Source of the DNA: Streptomyces xanthophaeus
Lineage (GTDB): Bacteria; Actinomycetota; Actinomycetes; Streptomycetales; Streptomycetaceae
Direction of reading: 5' to 3'
Length of the DNA stretch: 64,000 nucleotides
Assembly (NCBI RefSeq): GCF_030440515.1
Contig: NZ_CP076543.1
Location: forward strand, 1,736,001 to 1,800,000
How positions within the stretch are numbered: the first letter of the stretch is position 1; the number at the start of each line of letters is the position of its first letter. Both the position numbers and the translations under genes were made by a program. Shown one piece after another: positions 23,988-33,402 of this stretch. The notes beneath the pieces are model-generated. The model worked only from the letters and a program-made list of their open reading frames with translations. It was not told the DNA's origin and made no database searches.

Positions 23988-26900
23988 TCATCCACTGTCG
24001 GCGTCGAGCAGCCGGATGTCCCACGTACCGTCGGAGCGCCGGGTGGAGGCCCAGCGGTCCGGCGGGACGACCGAGGAGAACCGCCCGAGGATCGAATCCG
24101 CTTCGAAGAGCACTCCTTCGAAGCGGACCCGGCCCCGGAACGTGGCGCGCGCGAAATCCACCGGCCCTTCGAACACCGCCCCGGTGGACAGGAGCCCGCG
24201 CTCCCATGTCGCCGACGCGAAGGAGACGGATCCCGCGAAGCCGGTCGCGCTCATCCCCGCCAGGCCACGGAAGACGGCGCGGGTGAAGTCCGCCGTCCCG
24301 TCCACCCGCATCCCGTTCAGGTCCGCGGAGGCCTGCAGCACGGCCCGGCCGAAGGAGACGTCGGCGAGGAAGACCGCGTCCTTGAACCCCGCCGAGCCGC
24401 GAAAGCGCGTCCGCCGGAAGGTGGCCGCGCGGTGGAAGCGGCACCGGTCGAAGTCGCCGACGTGCTCGAAGACCGCACCGTCGAGACAGACCGGCCCGGC
24501 GAAGGTGGCTCCGGCGAAACCGGCCCGGCCCGCGAAGGTGGCCCGGACGAAGGACGCGCGGTCCGAGAACTCGATGTCCGGCCGGGTCCAGCCCTCCGCG
24601 AACCGTGCGCGGTCGAAGGCCGCCGCCCCCACTCTGGCGGGTCCCGGAACGCTCGGCTGCAACGCCATGAGGAGGCGCGGCAGCAGGCCGTGGTCGAAGG
24701 TGGTGCCCCGGAGGTCCACCGGCGCTCCCGGCGACAGCGTCCCGAGGTAGGCCTCCTGGTCCTCGATCTCCAGATGGGCAAGGCACCGCTCGTGGCCCGG
24801 CAGCCGGATGCCGGTGCAGGGCCGCGGGTCGCCCGGTGAGGTCTCGAGTCCGCAGGCCGGCCAGTCGATGCCCTCGTCCAGGAGCCCGCCCGCCTCGGTC
24901 AGTACCTGCCCGAGCACCCCGGCGGGCGCGTGGTCGTCGGAACACACCCAGCCCTCGTCGGCGCCGCCCACCCGGCGCAGTGCCAGCCGGGCGGGCGAAC
25001 CGATCACATCACCCAGTTCCTCGTGCAGGCGGTGGGAGACGGCGAGGACGAGCGCTCCCGGACGCACCGTCCGTCCCAGCAGATCCGCGATCACGGGGTG
25101 CCGCACCAGCCGGGCGCTCTCGTCCGCGCCACTTCCCACGGCGACGCCGAGCGAGGGGTGCATACCGTCCACGCGCCGGAATCCGTACCGGGTCATGACC
25201 CCGGGCAGATCGTGCAGGAGCCGGCCCGCCCTGGCGTGGGCGCCCGGCGCGGCGAAGGTGACGAGCAGCGGCGCGTCCCCCTCGCCGCCGGTCAGCCGCC
25301 CGCCGGCACCGGTGCGCTGCATGAGCTCGACCAGCATGTCGCGCGTCTCCGCGAGCGGTGTGCTCCCGGTCGGGACCACGCCGTCGGCGCCGGGCAGCAC
25401 CGCCAGGCACACCGCGCTCTCCGTGTCCCGCGCCCGCCTGGAATCCTCCAGCGCCGCGCGGAAGTCCGGTTGTTCCAGCAGGGCGTCGGCCAGCAGGAAC
25501 ACCATGCGGTCGGGCCAGACCGTGTGCACGACGCCGACCAGCGCGCCGTCCGCGGAGACGGGGCCGCCGCGGAAGTGCGTCCAGCCCTCCGGTTCCGCGG
25601 AGAGCCGGACGAGCTCGCCGTTGCGTTCGCCGTCGTGCGGGGCCGCCTCGCCCGTGAGCGCGAGCGGGTCCCCCTGGTCGGTGCGGCCGTCGATCCGCAG
25701 CCGGTCCGGGCGGTGGTGGTCCCCCGCCGTCAGCCAGGGCAGCGGCTCCACGCCGGCCGCCGGATCCATCAGGTCCTCGTCGGCCTGGAGCAGCAGCATC
25801 CGCGGCGCCGCGTCGTCCCACCACACGGCACGGCAGGGGATCTCCCGGTCGCCGGGCCGCACCCAGGCCACCGCGCCCGCGGGGGGCACCGCGTCCCCCA
25901 CCGTGAGCACGAGGCGCGGGGTCAGCAGGGTGCCGACCTCCTGCGGTTCGGCCGCCCCGTCGTGGCGGACCCGGACGACCCGGTCGGCCAGGCCCGGATC
26001 CTGTGGTGGCCGCGCCGCGAACGGCAGGGCTCCCTCGGCCACCCGGCGCACGCCCTCCCGGCCCGTGGTGACCCGGGTCGCGGAGAAGTCCGGGCCGGTG
26101 CGCCGGTTGCGGGACATGAACTCCCAGACGCGGCGCCGGACCAGCTCCCGTACGGCGGCCACGTCCCCGCGCAGTTGGGAGCCGAGCAGCACCTCCCGTA
26201 CGCCGGGCAGGAACTCGAACTCCACCTCACCGGCGTCCTGTTCGTCCTCCCAGGCCTCGAAGAGACCGCCGAGGGCGACCTCGGCGAGGTGGCCGTGCTC
26301 CGAGTCGCGCAGCAGGGAGCGCCGGACCAGGGTCATGACCGGCAGGGTGAGCGGTACGGCGGCCAGGTGGGCGGCGAGCTGCTGGGCCGTCGGGGAGGCG
26401 TTCGCGCGGAAGTCCTCCACCACTTCCAGGGCGCTGCGGCCGCCGCCGGGGGCCGGATCCTCCGGGGCGCCCGCGGCGGCGGGTTCCGGGTCCAGGCGCA
26501 GGCAGGCGAGGCGCCGCCACCGGCCGTCCCCGGAGACCACCCGCACCAGCCGGGCCAGGCTGCCGGAGGCGACACCGACCACGGGGACGACGGCCGGCGG
26601 GGCGGCGCGGCGGCGTCCGGCGCGGGCGCGGCGGGCGGCCGGGATCCGCTGCCAGGAGCGGGTGGCGGCGGCCGGCCGGTCGGCGCGGACGGCGAAGGGG
26701 ACGGGGCGGACGGCGCCGCGCGTCCAGAGCCGTTCGGGCAGGACGTTCAGTACGGCGACGGCGTTGTGCGCGCACCAGTGCCGGAGCATGCCCTGCACCG
26801 GGGCCTCGCGCCAGCCGCCCGCCACGGTGTCGGAGAGTACGAGGATCAGCCGGCGGCCCGCCGGGTCGGCCAGTTCCAGGGGGTTGCGGGGCGGGCCGCC

Positions 26901-27575
26901 GTGGCCGCGGGTGACCATCGGGGTGGCGCCGGGGCCGGTGCCGGTCAGCTGCCAGGTGCGCACGTCGCGGAAGACGCCGCTGCGGGTCAGGACGCGGCGG
27001 AGCTCGTCGACGTGGTCCGACCAGAGCAGCATGGAGTGGTGGGTGTCGACGACCAGCGCCAGGTCCAGCCAGCGGCTCTCGGCGGGTCGCAGGACCGGGG
27101 TCGTCACCATCCGCTCGATGCTGCGTTCCACGGTGAGCTGCTCGTCCAGCTCTTCTCCCGGGCCGCCGATGGAGCGTCTCCCGACGGGCCGCAGGGAGCG
27201 CATCAGGGCGAGCGGGTCGTCGAGGGAGGCGGCCCGCGGCAGCCGCAGGGGTGAGCCGCGGCGTTCCGCTCCGCCGTCGTCGGGTTTCCCGGTGGGGCCG
27301 CGCCGGGCGGCCGGGAAGAGCTGGACGGCCGGTTCGCCGCCGGCCGGGGCGTCCGTGCCGGGTGCGGGGCCGGGCTCGGGCGAAGGGGTGTCGGGGGGTG
27401 GCAGCGGCCCGCCCGGCGGGCCGGCGCCTGGCGCACCGGGCGGGCGGGCCTCCCGGCCCGGGTCCACCCGAGCCGCCAGCCACAGGATGTCGGCGATCTC
27501 CTCCGCCCCGATGCCGGTGTTCGGGACGCTGCCGTCGGCGCCGTCGGCGAGGGCCGCGAGCAGCTCCTCGATCAC
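23988..27575 (-). CDS. SAV_2336-type protein: vWA-like, degenerate trypsin fold and pentapeptide repeats
   Basis: 1195 residues from a GTG overlapping the MoxR stop (GTGA at 27572-27575). In order: a SAV_2336-type N-terminal region (1-150, with EEIADILWLAARV and a Pro-rich linker); a vWA-like segment starting WLDLALVVDTHHSM (about 170), whose DTHHS resembles a MIDAS; an Arg-rich middle; and a trypsin-like fold (about 530-690). In the trypsin-like fold the histidine motif is replaced by LVLTVGDAV and the nucleophile motif by FRGGPVSADG, so it looks inactive. Next is a region (about 700-850) that may be a degenerate nucleotidyl-cyclase-like fold. The C-terminal ~200 residues are pentapeptide repeats of A-x-F spacing (RATFAGRAGFAGATF). 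It is presumably the scaffold or effector partner of the adjacent MoxR ATPase. Confidence 0.75.
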   Translation of the reverse strand: MIEELLAALADGADGSVPNTGIGAEEIADILWLAARVDPGREARPPGAPGAGPPGGPLPPPDTPSPEPGPAPGTDAPAGGEPAVQLFPAARRGPTGKPDDGGAERRGSPLRLPRAASLDDPLALMRSLRPVGRRSIGGPGEELDEQLTVERSIERMVTTPVLRPAESRWLDLALVVDTHHSMLLWSDHVDELRRVLTRSGVFRDVRTWQLTGTGPGATPMVTRGHGGPPRNPLELADPAGRRLILVLSDTVAGGWREAPVQGMLRHWCAHNAVAVLNVLPERLWTRGAVRPVPFAVRADRPAAATRSWQRIPAARRARAGRRRAAPPAVVPVVGVASGSLARLVRVVSGDGRWRRLACLRLDPEPAAAGAPEDPAPGGGRSALEVVEDFRANASPTAQQLAAHLAAVPLTLPVMTLVRRSLLRDSEHGHLAEVALGGLFEAWEDEQDAGEVEFEFLPGVREVLLGSQLRGDVAAVRELVRRRVWEFMSRNRRTGPDFSATRVTTGREGVRRVAEGALPFAARPPQDPGLADRVVRVRHDGAAEPQEVGTLLTPRLVLTVGDAVPPAGAVAWVRPGDREIPCRAVWWDDAAPRMLLLQADEDLMDPAAGVEPLPWLTAGDHHRPDRLRIDGRTDQGDPLALTGEAAPHDGERNGELVRLSAEPEGWTHFRGGPVSADGALVGVVHTVWPDRMVFLLADALLEQPDFRAALEDSRRARDTESAVCLAVLPGADGVVPTGSTPLAETRDMLVELMQRTGAGGRLTGGEGDAPLLVTFAAPGAHARAGRLLHDLPGVMTRYGFRRVDGMHPSLGVAVGSGADESARLVRHPVIADLLGRTVRPGALVLAVSHRLHEELGDVIGSPARLALRRVGGADEGWVCSDDHAPAGVLGQVLTEAGGLLDEGIDWPACGLETSPGDPRPCTGIRLPGHERCLAHLEIEDQEAYLGTLSPGAPVDLRGTTFDHGLLPRLLMALQPSVPGPARVGAAAFDRARFAEGWTRPDIEFSDRASFVRATFAGRAGFAGATFAGPVCLDGAVFEHVGDFDRCRFHRAATFRRTRFRGSAGFKDAVFLADVSFGRAVLQASADLNGMRVDGTADFTRAVFRGLAGMSATGFAGSVSFASATWERGLLSTGAVFEGPVDFARATFRGRVRFEGVLFEADSILGRFSSVVPPDRWASTRRSDGTWDIRLLDADSG

Positions 27576-28675
27576 GCCGTGGGCCCGGTCAGGTGCTGCA
27601 TGACGGTGGCGAGGAAGCGTTCGCGGTCGGCGGGCGCGGACCAGGCACCGGCGAGGCGGAGCTGGATGGCGTTGAGGAGCTGGTCGGTGGCCAGGTCGCC
27701 GTCCTCGCCGCGGTCGAGGAAGGCCTGGACGAGGTCCTGGTACTCCTCGCCGGACGCGATGTCGACGCCGAGCCGGCGGCGCACGATGCGGGCGAGCTTG
27801 TCCGGTCCGGGCGGCTCCAGGTGGAGGCGGACGCAGCGGCGCAGGAAGGCGGGCGGGAAGTCGCGTTCGCCGTTGCTGGTGAGGACGACGATGGGGAAAT
27901 AGCGGCACTGGACGCGGCCCTGGGTGATCCGTACGGCCGCGTCGGGGTCGTCGTCGGTGCCGATGGCGACGGTGGGGTCCTCCTGGGCGAGGCGGGCGAG
28001 TTCGGGGATCAGGAAGCCGCCGTCCTCGAAGACGGTGAGGAGGTCGCCGGGGAGGTCGATGTCGCTCTTGTCGATCTCGTCGACGAGCAGCACGCGGGGG
28101 CGGTCCTGCGGGAGCAGTGCGGTACCGAGGGGGCCGAGGCGCAGATAGCGGGAGATCGAGGGGGCGGAGGCGGCGACCGCGGCGACGGCGGTGTTCGGTC
28201 CGGGTCCGGGCCCGGGTACCTGTACGGGTACGGCTCCGGCGGGCTGCGTGCCCGGTGTGCGCAGCTGCTCCAGCCCGGCCTCCTGGAGGCGGCCGATGGC
28301 GTCGTACAGGTACAGCCCGTCCCGCAGGACGGTCCGGCTGGTGATCGGCCAGTGCAGTACGGGTCCCAGGTTCAGGTCGGAGGCGATGCTGTAGGCGAGC
28401 GTGGACTTGCCGACGCCCGGTTTCCCGGTGACGAGCAGCGGCCTGCGCAGGTGCAGCGCCGTGTTGACGACGTCCTTCTCCGGCTCGTCGGGCACGTAGC
28501 CCTCGCCGCGCCGCCAGGTGCGCTCCCAGGCCGCTCCGGCGCACCCGGGCGGCGCGTATCCGGGGTCGGGGGCGCCGGTGAAGTCCCGCCAGGGTGGCGG
28601 GAATCCGGCCTCCAGGCGGGCACGCCGGTCCGCGCCCTCGCCGGTCCCGTGGTACAGCCACCAGTCCTTCACCAC
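27572..28675 (-). CDS. MoxR-type AAA+ ATPase (caspase operon)
   Basis: 367 residues from the GTG at 28675, chosen because a perfect GGAGG lies eight bases upstream; an in-frame ATG at 28690 would add five residues. The N-terminus DWWLYHGTGE is typical of these conflict-associated ATPases. Walker A GKPGVGKST has its lysine at about residue 90, Walker B is VLLVDEIDKSD, and sensor 1 is VVLTSNGERDFP, followed by FLRRCVRLHL with the arginine finger. A Pro/Gly-rich insertion (about residues 140-170) separates Walker A from B. It probably uses ATP to remodel or load the downstream vWA-like SAV_2336 protein and to gate the caspase-like protein encoded upstream. Confidence 0.86.
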   Translation of the reverse strand: MVKDWWLYHGTGEGADRRARLEAGFPPPWRDFTGAPDPGYAPPGCAGAAWERTWRRGEGYVPDEPEKDVVNTALHLRRPLLVTGKPGVGKSTLAYSIASDLNLGPVLHWPITSRTVLRDGLYLYDAIGRLQEAGLEQLRTPGTQPAGAVPVQVPGPGPGPNTAVAAVAASAPSISRYLRLGPLGTALLPQDRPRVLLVDEIDKSDIDLPGDLLTVFEDGGFLIPELARLAQEDPTVAIGTDDDPDAAVRITQGRVQCRYFPIVVLTSNGERDFPPAFLRRCVRLHLEPPGPDKLARIVRRRLGVDIASGEEYQDLVQAFLDRGEDGDLATDQLLNAIQLRLAGAWSAPADRERFLATVMQHLTGPTA

Positions 28676-28721
28676 TGCCTCTGCCTCCATCTTCGGTTCC
28701 GCCGTCTGTCGGTGGTCGGGG

Positions 28722-30797
28722 TCAGGCCAGGGACCGGAGGCCCGGCATGTCGTCGGGATCGTCCCACAGGAGCACCAACTGGTCTCCCCCTGGCGGTGGT
28801 TGGCGGGCGCGCTCGGCTCCCCCGGCGGCACTTGCGGCCGCCCGGCGCACCTCCCGCACGCGTGCGGGCAGGGCCAGTACGTCCAGTGCGCCGGGGTCGG
28901 GGCGGCCGTCGGGCCCGGCCGGAGCCAGCAGGTCGAGGAGTGCGGGTGCGGGCAGGCCGCCGCCGCGCCGCCATACGGCCACCGGGAGCCCGCCTTCGAG
29001 TACGGCCTCCAGCAGCCCGGCGTGCGGGGCGGCCGCGGTGTGGGCGAGGACGCACGCGGGCGGCGGCTGCGCGGCCAGCTCGATCCCGAGCGCGTCGGTG
29101 ACCTCCTCGTCCGTGACGACGCGTACGGCGTCGGGGTGCCGGCCGCCCTGGGCGTGCAGCCAGCGCCAGGTGCCGTGCCACTCGGCGCGGGTGTCCGCCC
29201 GCTCCTGCGGGCAGCGCACCACCACCTGGTGGAGCAGGCCGAGGGCGCGGCGCCGGCCGGCCGGGCCGCGGGGCACCGGCCACTGGTCGAAGTCGGCGTC
29301 GAGCAGCTCGTACGGCACGTGGAACTCGATGCGGTCCACCGCGGCGTACGCCTGCCCTCCGGCCTCGCCGCCCGTCCCTCCGCCGGTGTCCGAGGCGCCG
29401 CCGATGAGGGCGAGTTGCCGTACGAGTTCCTGCCGCACCCCGTCCAGGGCGACCGGCTGCCCCTCCGACTCCCATATGTGCCGGGTCCGTTCGCCCCGCA
29501 GCCACATCCGGGCCAGGTATCCGGGCTCCCCGCCCGGCGGTGTCTCCAGCCGGACGTGCACGACCATCCTGCGGGCCGGCGGCGGGGGCGGGGGCAGCAC
29601 CGGCAGGGCGAGGCGCTCGCGGGTGGCCCGTACCCAGTCCCCGAGCCGGGCCGCCCACCGCGCGTCGCCCGCGGCGGCGGCCCGGTCCGCGAGGAACCGT
29701 ACGAAGGGCACCGCCAGTGGCATCCCGCCGCGCCCGCCCTGCCGCTCGTCCAGGTCCTGGACCACCTCCAGCAGGCCGTCCCCCGGCAGGCCGCCGTGCG
29801 CGGGGGTGGTGCAGCCGGCCGCCTTGAACGCCCAGGCGTAGGCCTCGTAGGCGCAGCGCGGCAGCTCGCGGCCCTCGAAGAGCTCGCCGAGCCCGTCCCA
29901 GGCCGTCTGGTCGAGTCTGGCGGCCCGGGGCAGTGCGGCGCGGGACAGGTCGTCGTCGAGGAAGGAGCAGGCGTCCCAGTCCCGGTCGACGATGAACTGC
30001 GGCAGCTGCCAGCCCTCGCCGCGCTCGCGCAGCTCCTGGAAGGTGCGGTGGATGCTGAGGGCGGCGCCGGGCAGCCCGCTGACGCTCTCGCGTACGGACC
30101 GTCCGCCCAGTTCGCCGAGCAGGGCATCGGTGAACCGGCCGGCGCCGCGCTCGGGGTCGTTCTGCGCGACCTCGCCCTCGCGGGAGGCGTAGAGCCGGAA
30201 CTGGCGCCGGCCCGGTACCGAACTCCCTCCGCCGTAGTCGGTGTTGCCGAAGTTCCAGCGGGTGTCGCGGGGCGCGTCGACCCGGCAGGAGTCCACGAGT
30301 GCGGCCTGGAGCGGGAAGCGGCGCTGTTTGACGAGGTCGGTCCGCCACCAGCGCAGCGCCGAGTCGAGGTTGAGGTGTCTGATCTGGCTGGGGCGGGCGT
30401 CGGCGCAGGGCAGCATCAGCTCCTGGCGCGGCCCGAGGTAGCCGTGTCCGGCCCAGAAGATCCAGAGCAGGTCGCCGTCGCACTGCGGGAGTTCGTCGAG
30501 CAGGGCCGACTTCACGTTCTCCTCGGTCGCCGGCCGGTAGGCCGTGCGCAGGGCGGTCATCGCCGGGGAGTCCGTCCAGTCGAGGTCGCCCGGATCGTCG
30601 AGCGGGGAGAGCAGCAGGCGGACGTTGCCGGGCGGCACCTCGGCGGGGCCGGTCAGCCACCGGGCGAAGCGCAGGGCGTCGCGGGCCGGGCCGCGCAGGT
30701 TCCAGCGGTGGCTGATGTCGTACCGCTCGACCCCGGCGACGAGCGCGAAGGTGCGCTGCGGTCCGAGGGCCGGGGGCAGGAAGTCGGCGGAAGTCAC
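28722..30797 (-). CDS. Caspase-like peptidase with VMAP-C-type domain
   Basis: 691 residues; start overlaps the hydrolase stop (ATGA). The N-terminal ~290 residues are a caspase/metacaspase fold: RTFALVAGVERYD first strand, FWAGHGYL with catalytic His118, and ALVDSCR with catalytic Cys171, the right order and spacing for clan CD. A helical linker is followed by a C-terminal domain (about 410-691) containing RIEFHVPYELLDADFDQWPV. This is the signature I associate with the vWA-MoxR-associated C-terminal (VMAP-C) domain. Both catalytic residues are present, so it is likely an active cysteine peptidase and the killing effector of the operon. Arg-type or Asp-type specificity cannot be told. Confidence 0.85.
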   Translation of the reverse strand: MTSADFLPPALGPQRTFALVAGVERYDISHRWNLRGPARDALRFARWLTGPAEVPPGNVRLLLSPLDDPGDLDWTDSPAMTALRTAYRPATEENVKSALLDELPQCDGDLLWIFWAGHGYLGPRQELMLPCADARPSQIRHLNLDSALRWWRTDLVKQRRFPLQAALVDSCRVDAPRDTRWNFGNTDYGGGSSVPGRRQFRLYASREGEVAQNDPERGAGRFTDALLGELGGRSVRESVSGLPGAALSIHRTFQELRERGEGWQLPQFIVDRDWDACSFLDDDLSRAALPRAARLDQTAWDGLGELFEGRELPRCAYEAYAWAFKAAGCTTPAHGGLPGDGLLEVVQDLDERQGGRGGMPLAVPFVRFLADRAAAAGDARWAARLGDWVRATRERLALPVLPPPPPPARRMVVHVRLETPPGGEPGYLARMWLRGERTRHIWESEGQPVALDGVRQELVRQLALIGGASDTGGGTGGEAGGQAYAAVDRIEFHVPYELLDADFDQWPVPRGPAGRRRALGLLHQVVVRCPQERADTRAEWHGTWRWLHAQGGRHPDAVRVVTDEEVTDALGIELAAQPPPACVLAHTAAAPHAGLLEAVLEGGLPVAVWRRGGGLPAPALLDLLAPAGPDGRPDPGALDVLALPARVREVRRAAASAAGGAERARQPPPGGDQLVLLWDDPDDMPGLRSLA

Positions 30798-32101
30798 CCG
30801 ATCTCCGCCTCGGTCACCGCCTGTTCGATGCGCTCGTAGAGGGAGTCCTGTTTCCAGTAGGCGCTGTGGCAGGCCGGGAAGGGCTGGCGGCTGCGGACCT
30901 CGTGGTCGCTGACGCGCGCGTCGCCGGGGAAGACGGGCGCGGCGAGGTAGGAGAGCACGTCGTGCCGGTCGTAGACGTTGAGCCAGCGCGGGAAGCCGTA
31001 CGGGAGTTTCGCGCCGGGTTCGAGCGCCGTGAGCGCGCCCAGTTCGTAGAGGAACGGGGCCTGCGAGCCGACGGTGACCAGCAGCTCGGCCCCGGGGACG
31101 GCCTCACCGCGGGCGGCGGCGAGGGTGAGGAGGTCCACCAGGGCGATCCCGCCGAGGCTGTGGCCGATGAGTACGGTCGGCCCCGGATCGGCGGTGATCC
31201 GGGCGTGCAGGAACTCCCGCAGCTCGTGGCCGCGGGACTGGTAGCGCAGGATGTCGCCGAGCACGGGGGTGGCTCCGACGGTGAGGGAGCCGCGCCGGGC
31301 GTCGAGGAGGGGCTGGGTGGTGACCCGCAGGGCGAGCCGGCCGAGGACGGCGGCCACGCGGGCACCGGGAACCCGGCCGTCGCCGCCGAGGCGGGTGGTG
31401 AGCAGCTCGACGAGGCGGTCGCGTTCGGCGCCGGTGCAGTCGGCCTCGTCGGTGGCGGCGGCCAGGGCGGCGGCGGTCACGGACCGGGCGAGGGCGGTGG
31501 CCAGCTCGCGGGCCTGCGGCTCGTCGGTGGCGCGGGCCGCGGCCCGGGCCGCTTCGGCGGAGCCGGCGGCAGCGTCCAGGGCGGCGGCGAAGCCCGCGGC
31601 GAGGCCGGTGCCGTGCAGCAGGGCGCCGAGTTCGTCCCCGGTCGGTGGCGGCGCGGGCGGTAAGCCTTCGAGCAGGGCGAGCACCCGGGCTCCGGCGGCC
31701 TGTACGCCCGGCATCGCGAAGGCGTCGCCGTGCCAGGCGTCCTCGTCGTCCTGGTCGTACGCGTCGCCGGCGTCACCCCGCTCACCCCGCCCACCCCGGC
31801 CGCCGGGGCCCGCCCAGCCCGCCTCGGCCAGGACCCGCAGCTCGCACAGCGGGTCGGCGAGCAGCAGCGCCCACTCGGCCGTCTCCGCGTCCACGGGGTC
31901 GGGCTCGTCCTGCGGACCGCGGCGCAGACCCGGCACCGAACGGCCGCCCGCACCGAGGGTCGCGCCGAACCGGTCGCCCCAGTAGCACGAGTCGACGGCG
32001 GCTCCGGGGAATCTGGCCGTCAGCCGCTCACGGACCTGGGCGAACAGCGCGTCGTGCCGCTCGCGCCGCACCCCCGTACCGTGGACAAAGAGAAAACGCA
32101 T
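30794..32101 (-). CDS. Alpha/beta hydrolase-fold protein, first gene of caspase operon
   Basis: 435 residues from the ATG at 32101 (MRFLFVHGTGVRRERHD), which places the beta strand and oxyanion-type HGTG at the very N-terminus as in lipase-like hydrolases. An ATG at 32146 would add 15 low-complexity residues. A long Gly/Asp/Ala-rich and helical insertion (about 60-270) precedes the nucleophile elbow TVLIGHSLGGIAL (Ser at about 314). The acid/His region is probably VYDRHDVLSY or VSDHEVRS plus CHSAYW near the C-terminus. It is likely an esterase or lipase; the substrate is unknown. ATGA coupling to the caspase gene marks it as part of the same module. Confidence 0.75.
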   Translation of the reverse strand: MRFLFVHGTGVRRERHDALFAQVRERLTARFPGAAVDSCYWGDRFGATLGAGGRSVPGLRRGPQDEPDPVDAETAEWALLLADPLCELRVLAEAGWAGPGGRGGRGERGDAGDAYDQDDEDAWHGDAFAMPGVQAAGARVLALLEGLPPAPPPTGDELGALLHGTGLAAGFAAALDAAAGSAEAARAAARATDEPQARELATALARSVTAAALAAATDEADCTGAERDRLVELLTTRLGGDGRVPGARVAAVLGRLALRVTTQPLLDARRGSLTVGATPVLGDILRYQSRGHELREFLHARITADPGPTVLIGHSLGGIALVDLLTLAAARGEAVPGAELLVTVGSQAPFLYELGALTALEPGAKLPYGFPRWLNVYDRHDVLSYLAAPVFPGDARVSDHEVRSRQPFPACHSAYWKQDSLYERIEQAVTEAEIG

Positions 32102-32328
32102 CGCAGCCCGGCCCCCCTCGCGCAGTCGTCCCCCGCCCGGCACCATAGCCCGGCGGGGGTAACAGGGGCCATGGAACGCCGAGTTCGGCGTACGCGGGCG
32201 GATCGGGGGCCGTCGGCGGGGTACCGGGGGCGGGGGCTGTGAGCACGGACACGTCCGCCTGCCGGAACCCGGGCCGCCGCTCCCCCATCGAACGAAGAGT
32301 CTGAATGCGTCTGGGGCGGGAGTACCAC

Positions 32329-33297
32329 ATGGTCGGCAGGGTTGACGAGCGGGAACGGCGGCGGGGCCGGTCAGCCCCGCGGGGCTCCATGGTCGTCGGT
32401 CTCCTGTGCACCGTGGTCCTCGCGGGCGTCGGCTACGTCGCCTGGGAGCTGCGCGGCATCGCCGCGAACCGCGCGGACGGCGATCCGGCGCAAGGCGTCT
32501 ACCAGCAGGACCCCGAGCGCGCCGACAAGACGGCGGCCTCGGTGCTGGACGGGATCGTGCGGGAGGACCCGGAGCCGCCGACGGACGGCAAGGCCTTCGC
32601 CGACGGCGGCGGCCCGGTGGACTGGCGGTACGCCGGGTGGCAGCCCTCCGACCCCCTGGAGGCCGGCCCCGCCCCGGCCGAGCCCTCCGTCGGCGCGCTC
32701 TTCTCCCCCGGCGGCGACGGCGACCCCGACCACCACTGCTCGGCCGTCGTGGTCCACTCCCCGCGGGGCGACCTGATCGCCACCGCCGCGCACTGCGTGT
32801 ACGCCGGCGGCTTCCGCACCAACCTCGCCTTCGCGCCCGGCTACCGGGACGGCGTCGCCCCGTACGGCATCTGGGTGCCGACCCGGATCGACGTGGACCC
32901 GCGCTGGACGCGGGACCAGGACCCCGACCACGACATCGCCCTGGTCCGGCTGCGCCGTCCGGGCTATCCGGGGCAGCGGCTGGAGGACGTCACGGGGGCC
33001 CTGACCATGGACTTCGGGACCGAACTGCCGGCGCCCGCCCGGCTCATGGGCTACCCGAACTACGCCGAGCAGCCGCTGGAGTGCCGGAACACCGCCGTCC
33101 CGGCCGGGCCGACGCAGGTGCGCCTGGACTGCGCGGACGTGCCCAACGGCACGAGTGGCGGCCCCATGACGACCGGCCGCAGCACGCTGATCGGGGTGAT
33201 CGGCGGCCGCGACGGGGGCGGGGACGAGGAGACCACGTACAGCGTCCGTTTCGGCGACAGTGCCCGCGCCCTGTACGAGCGCTCCGCCAAGTCCTGA
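32329..33297 (+). CDS. Membrane-anchored trypsin-like serine protease
   Basis: 322 residues. The ATG at 32329 has GGGAG six bases upstream; an ATG at 32305 lacks one. Arg-rich N-terminus then a single hydrophobic segment (about 20-42, MVVGLLCTVVLAGVGYVAW) as signal anchor. A linker follows, then a chymotrypsin-fold domain with an intact triad: His155 in ATAAHCV, Asp202 in HDIALVRL and Ser276 in NGTSGGP. The pairs CSAVV/AHCV and CRNT/DCADV could form disulfides, fitting an extracytoplasmic location. It is divergently transcribed from the caspase operon, whose SAV_2336 protein carries an inactive version of the same fold. Confidence 0.87.
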   Translation: MVGRVDERERRRGRSAPRGSMVVGLLCTVVLAGVGYVAWELRGIAANRADGDPAQGVYQQDPERADKTAASVLDGIVREDPEPPTDGKAFADGGGPVDWRYAGWQPSDPLEAGPAPAEPSVGALFSPGGDGDPDHHCSAVVVHSPRGDLIATAAHCVYAGGFRTNLAFAPGYRDGVAPYGIWVPTRIDVDPRWTRDQDPDHDIALVRLRRPGYPGQRLEDVTGALTMDFGTELPAPARLMGYPNYAEQPLECRNTAVPAGPTQVRLDCADVPNGTSGGPMTTGRSTLIGVIGGRDGGGDEETTYSVRFGDSARALYERSAKS

Positions 33298-33402
33298 GCT
33301 CCCGGAGGACCTTTCCGGAACATTTCTCCGGTTTCCGGGAGTTGCTAGGCTCGTCGGCACGGATTTCGGACATCAGGACGCACACCGAGACGGGACGGCA
33401 CC

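Noticed and set aside
25440..26040. Active trypsin domain in the SAV_2336 protein
   Set aside because: The His and Ser positions are replaced (TVGDAV, FRGGPV), so peptidase activity cannot be claimed.
33298..33402. TetR operator from repeated TTTCCGG elements
   Set aside because: The elements are direct rather than inverted repeats and no clear palindrome could be built, so it was not listed as a feature.
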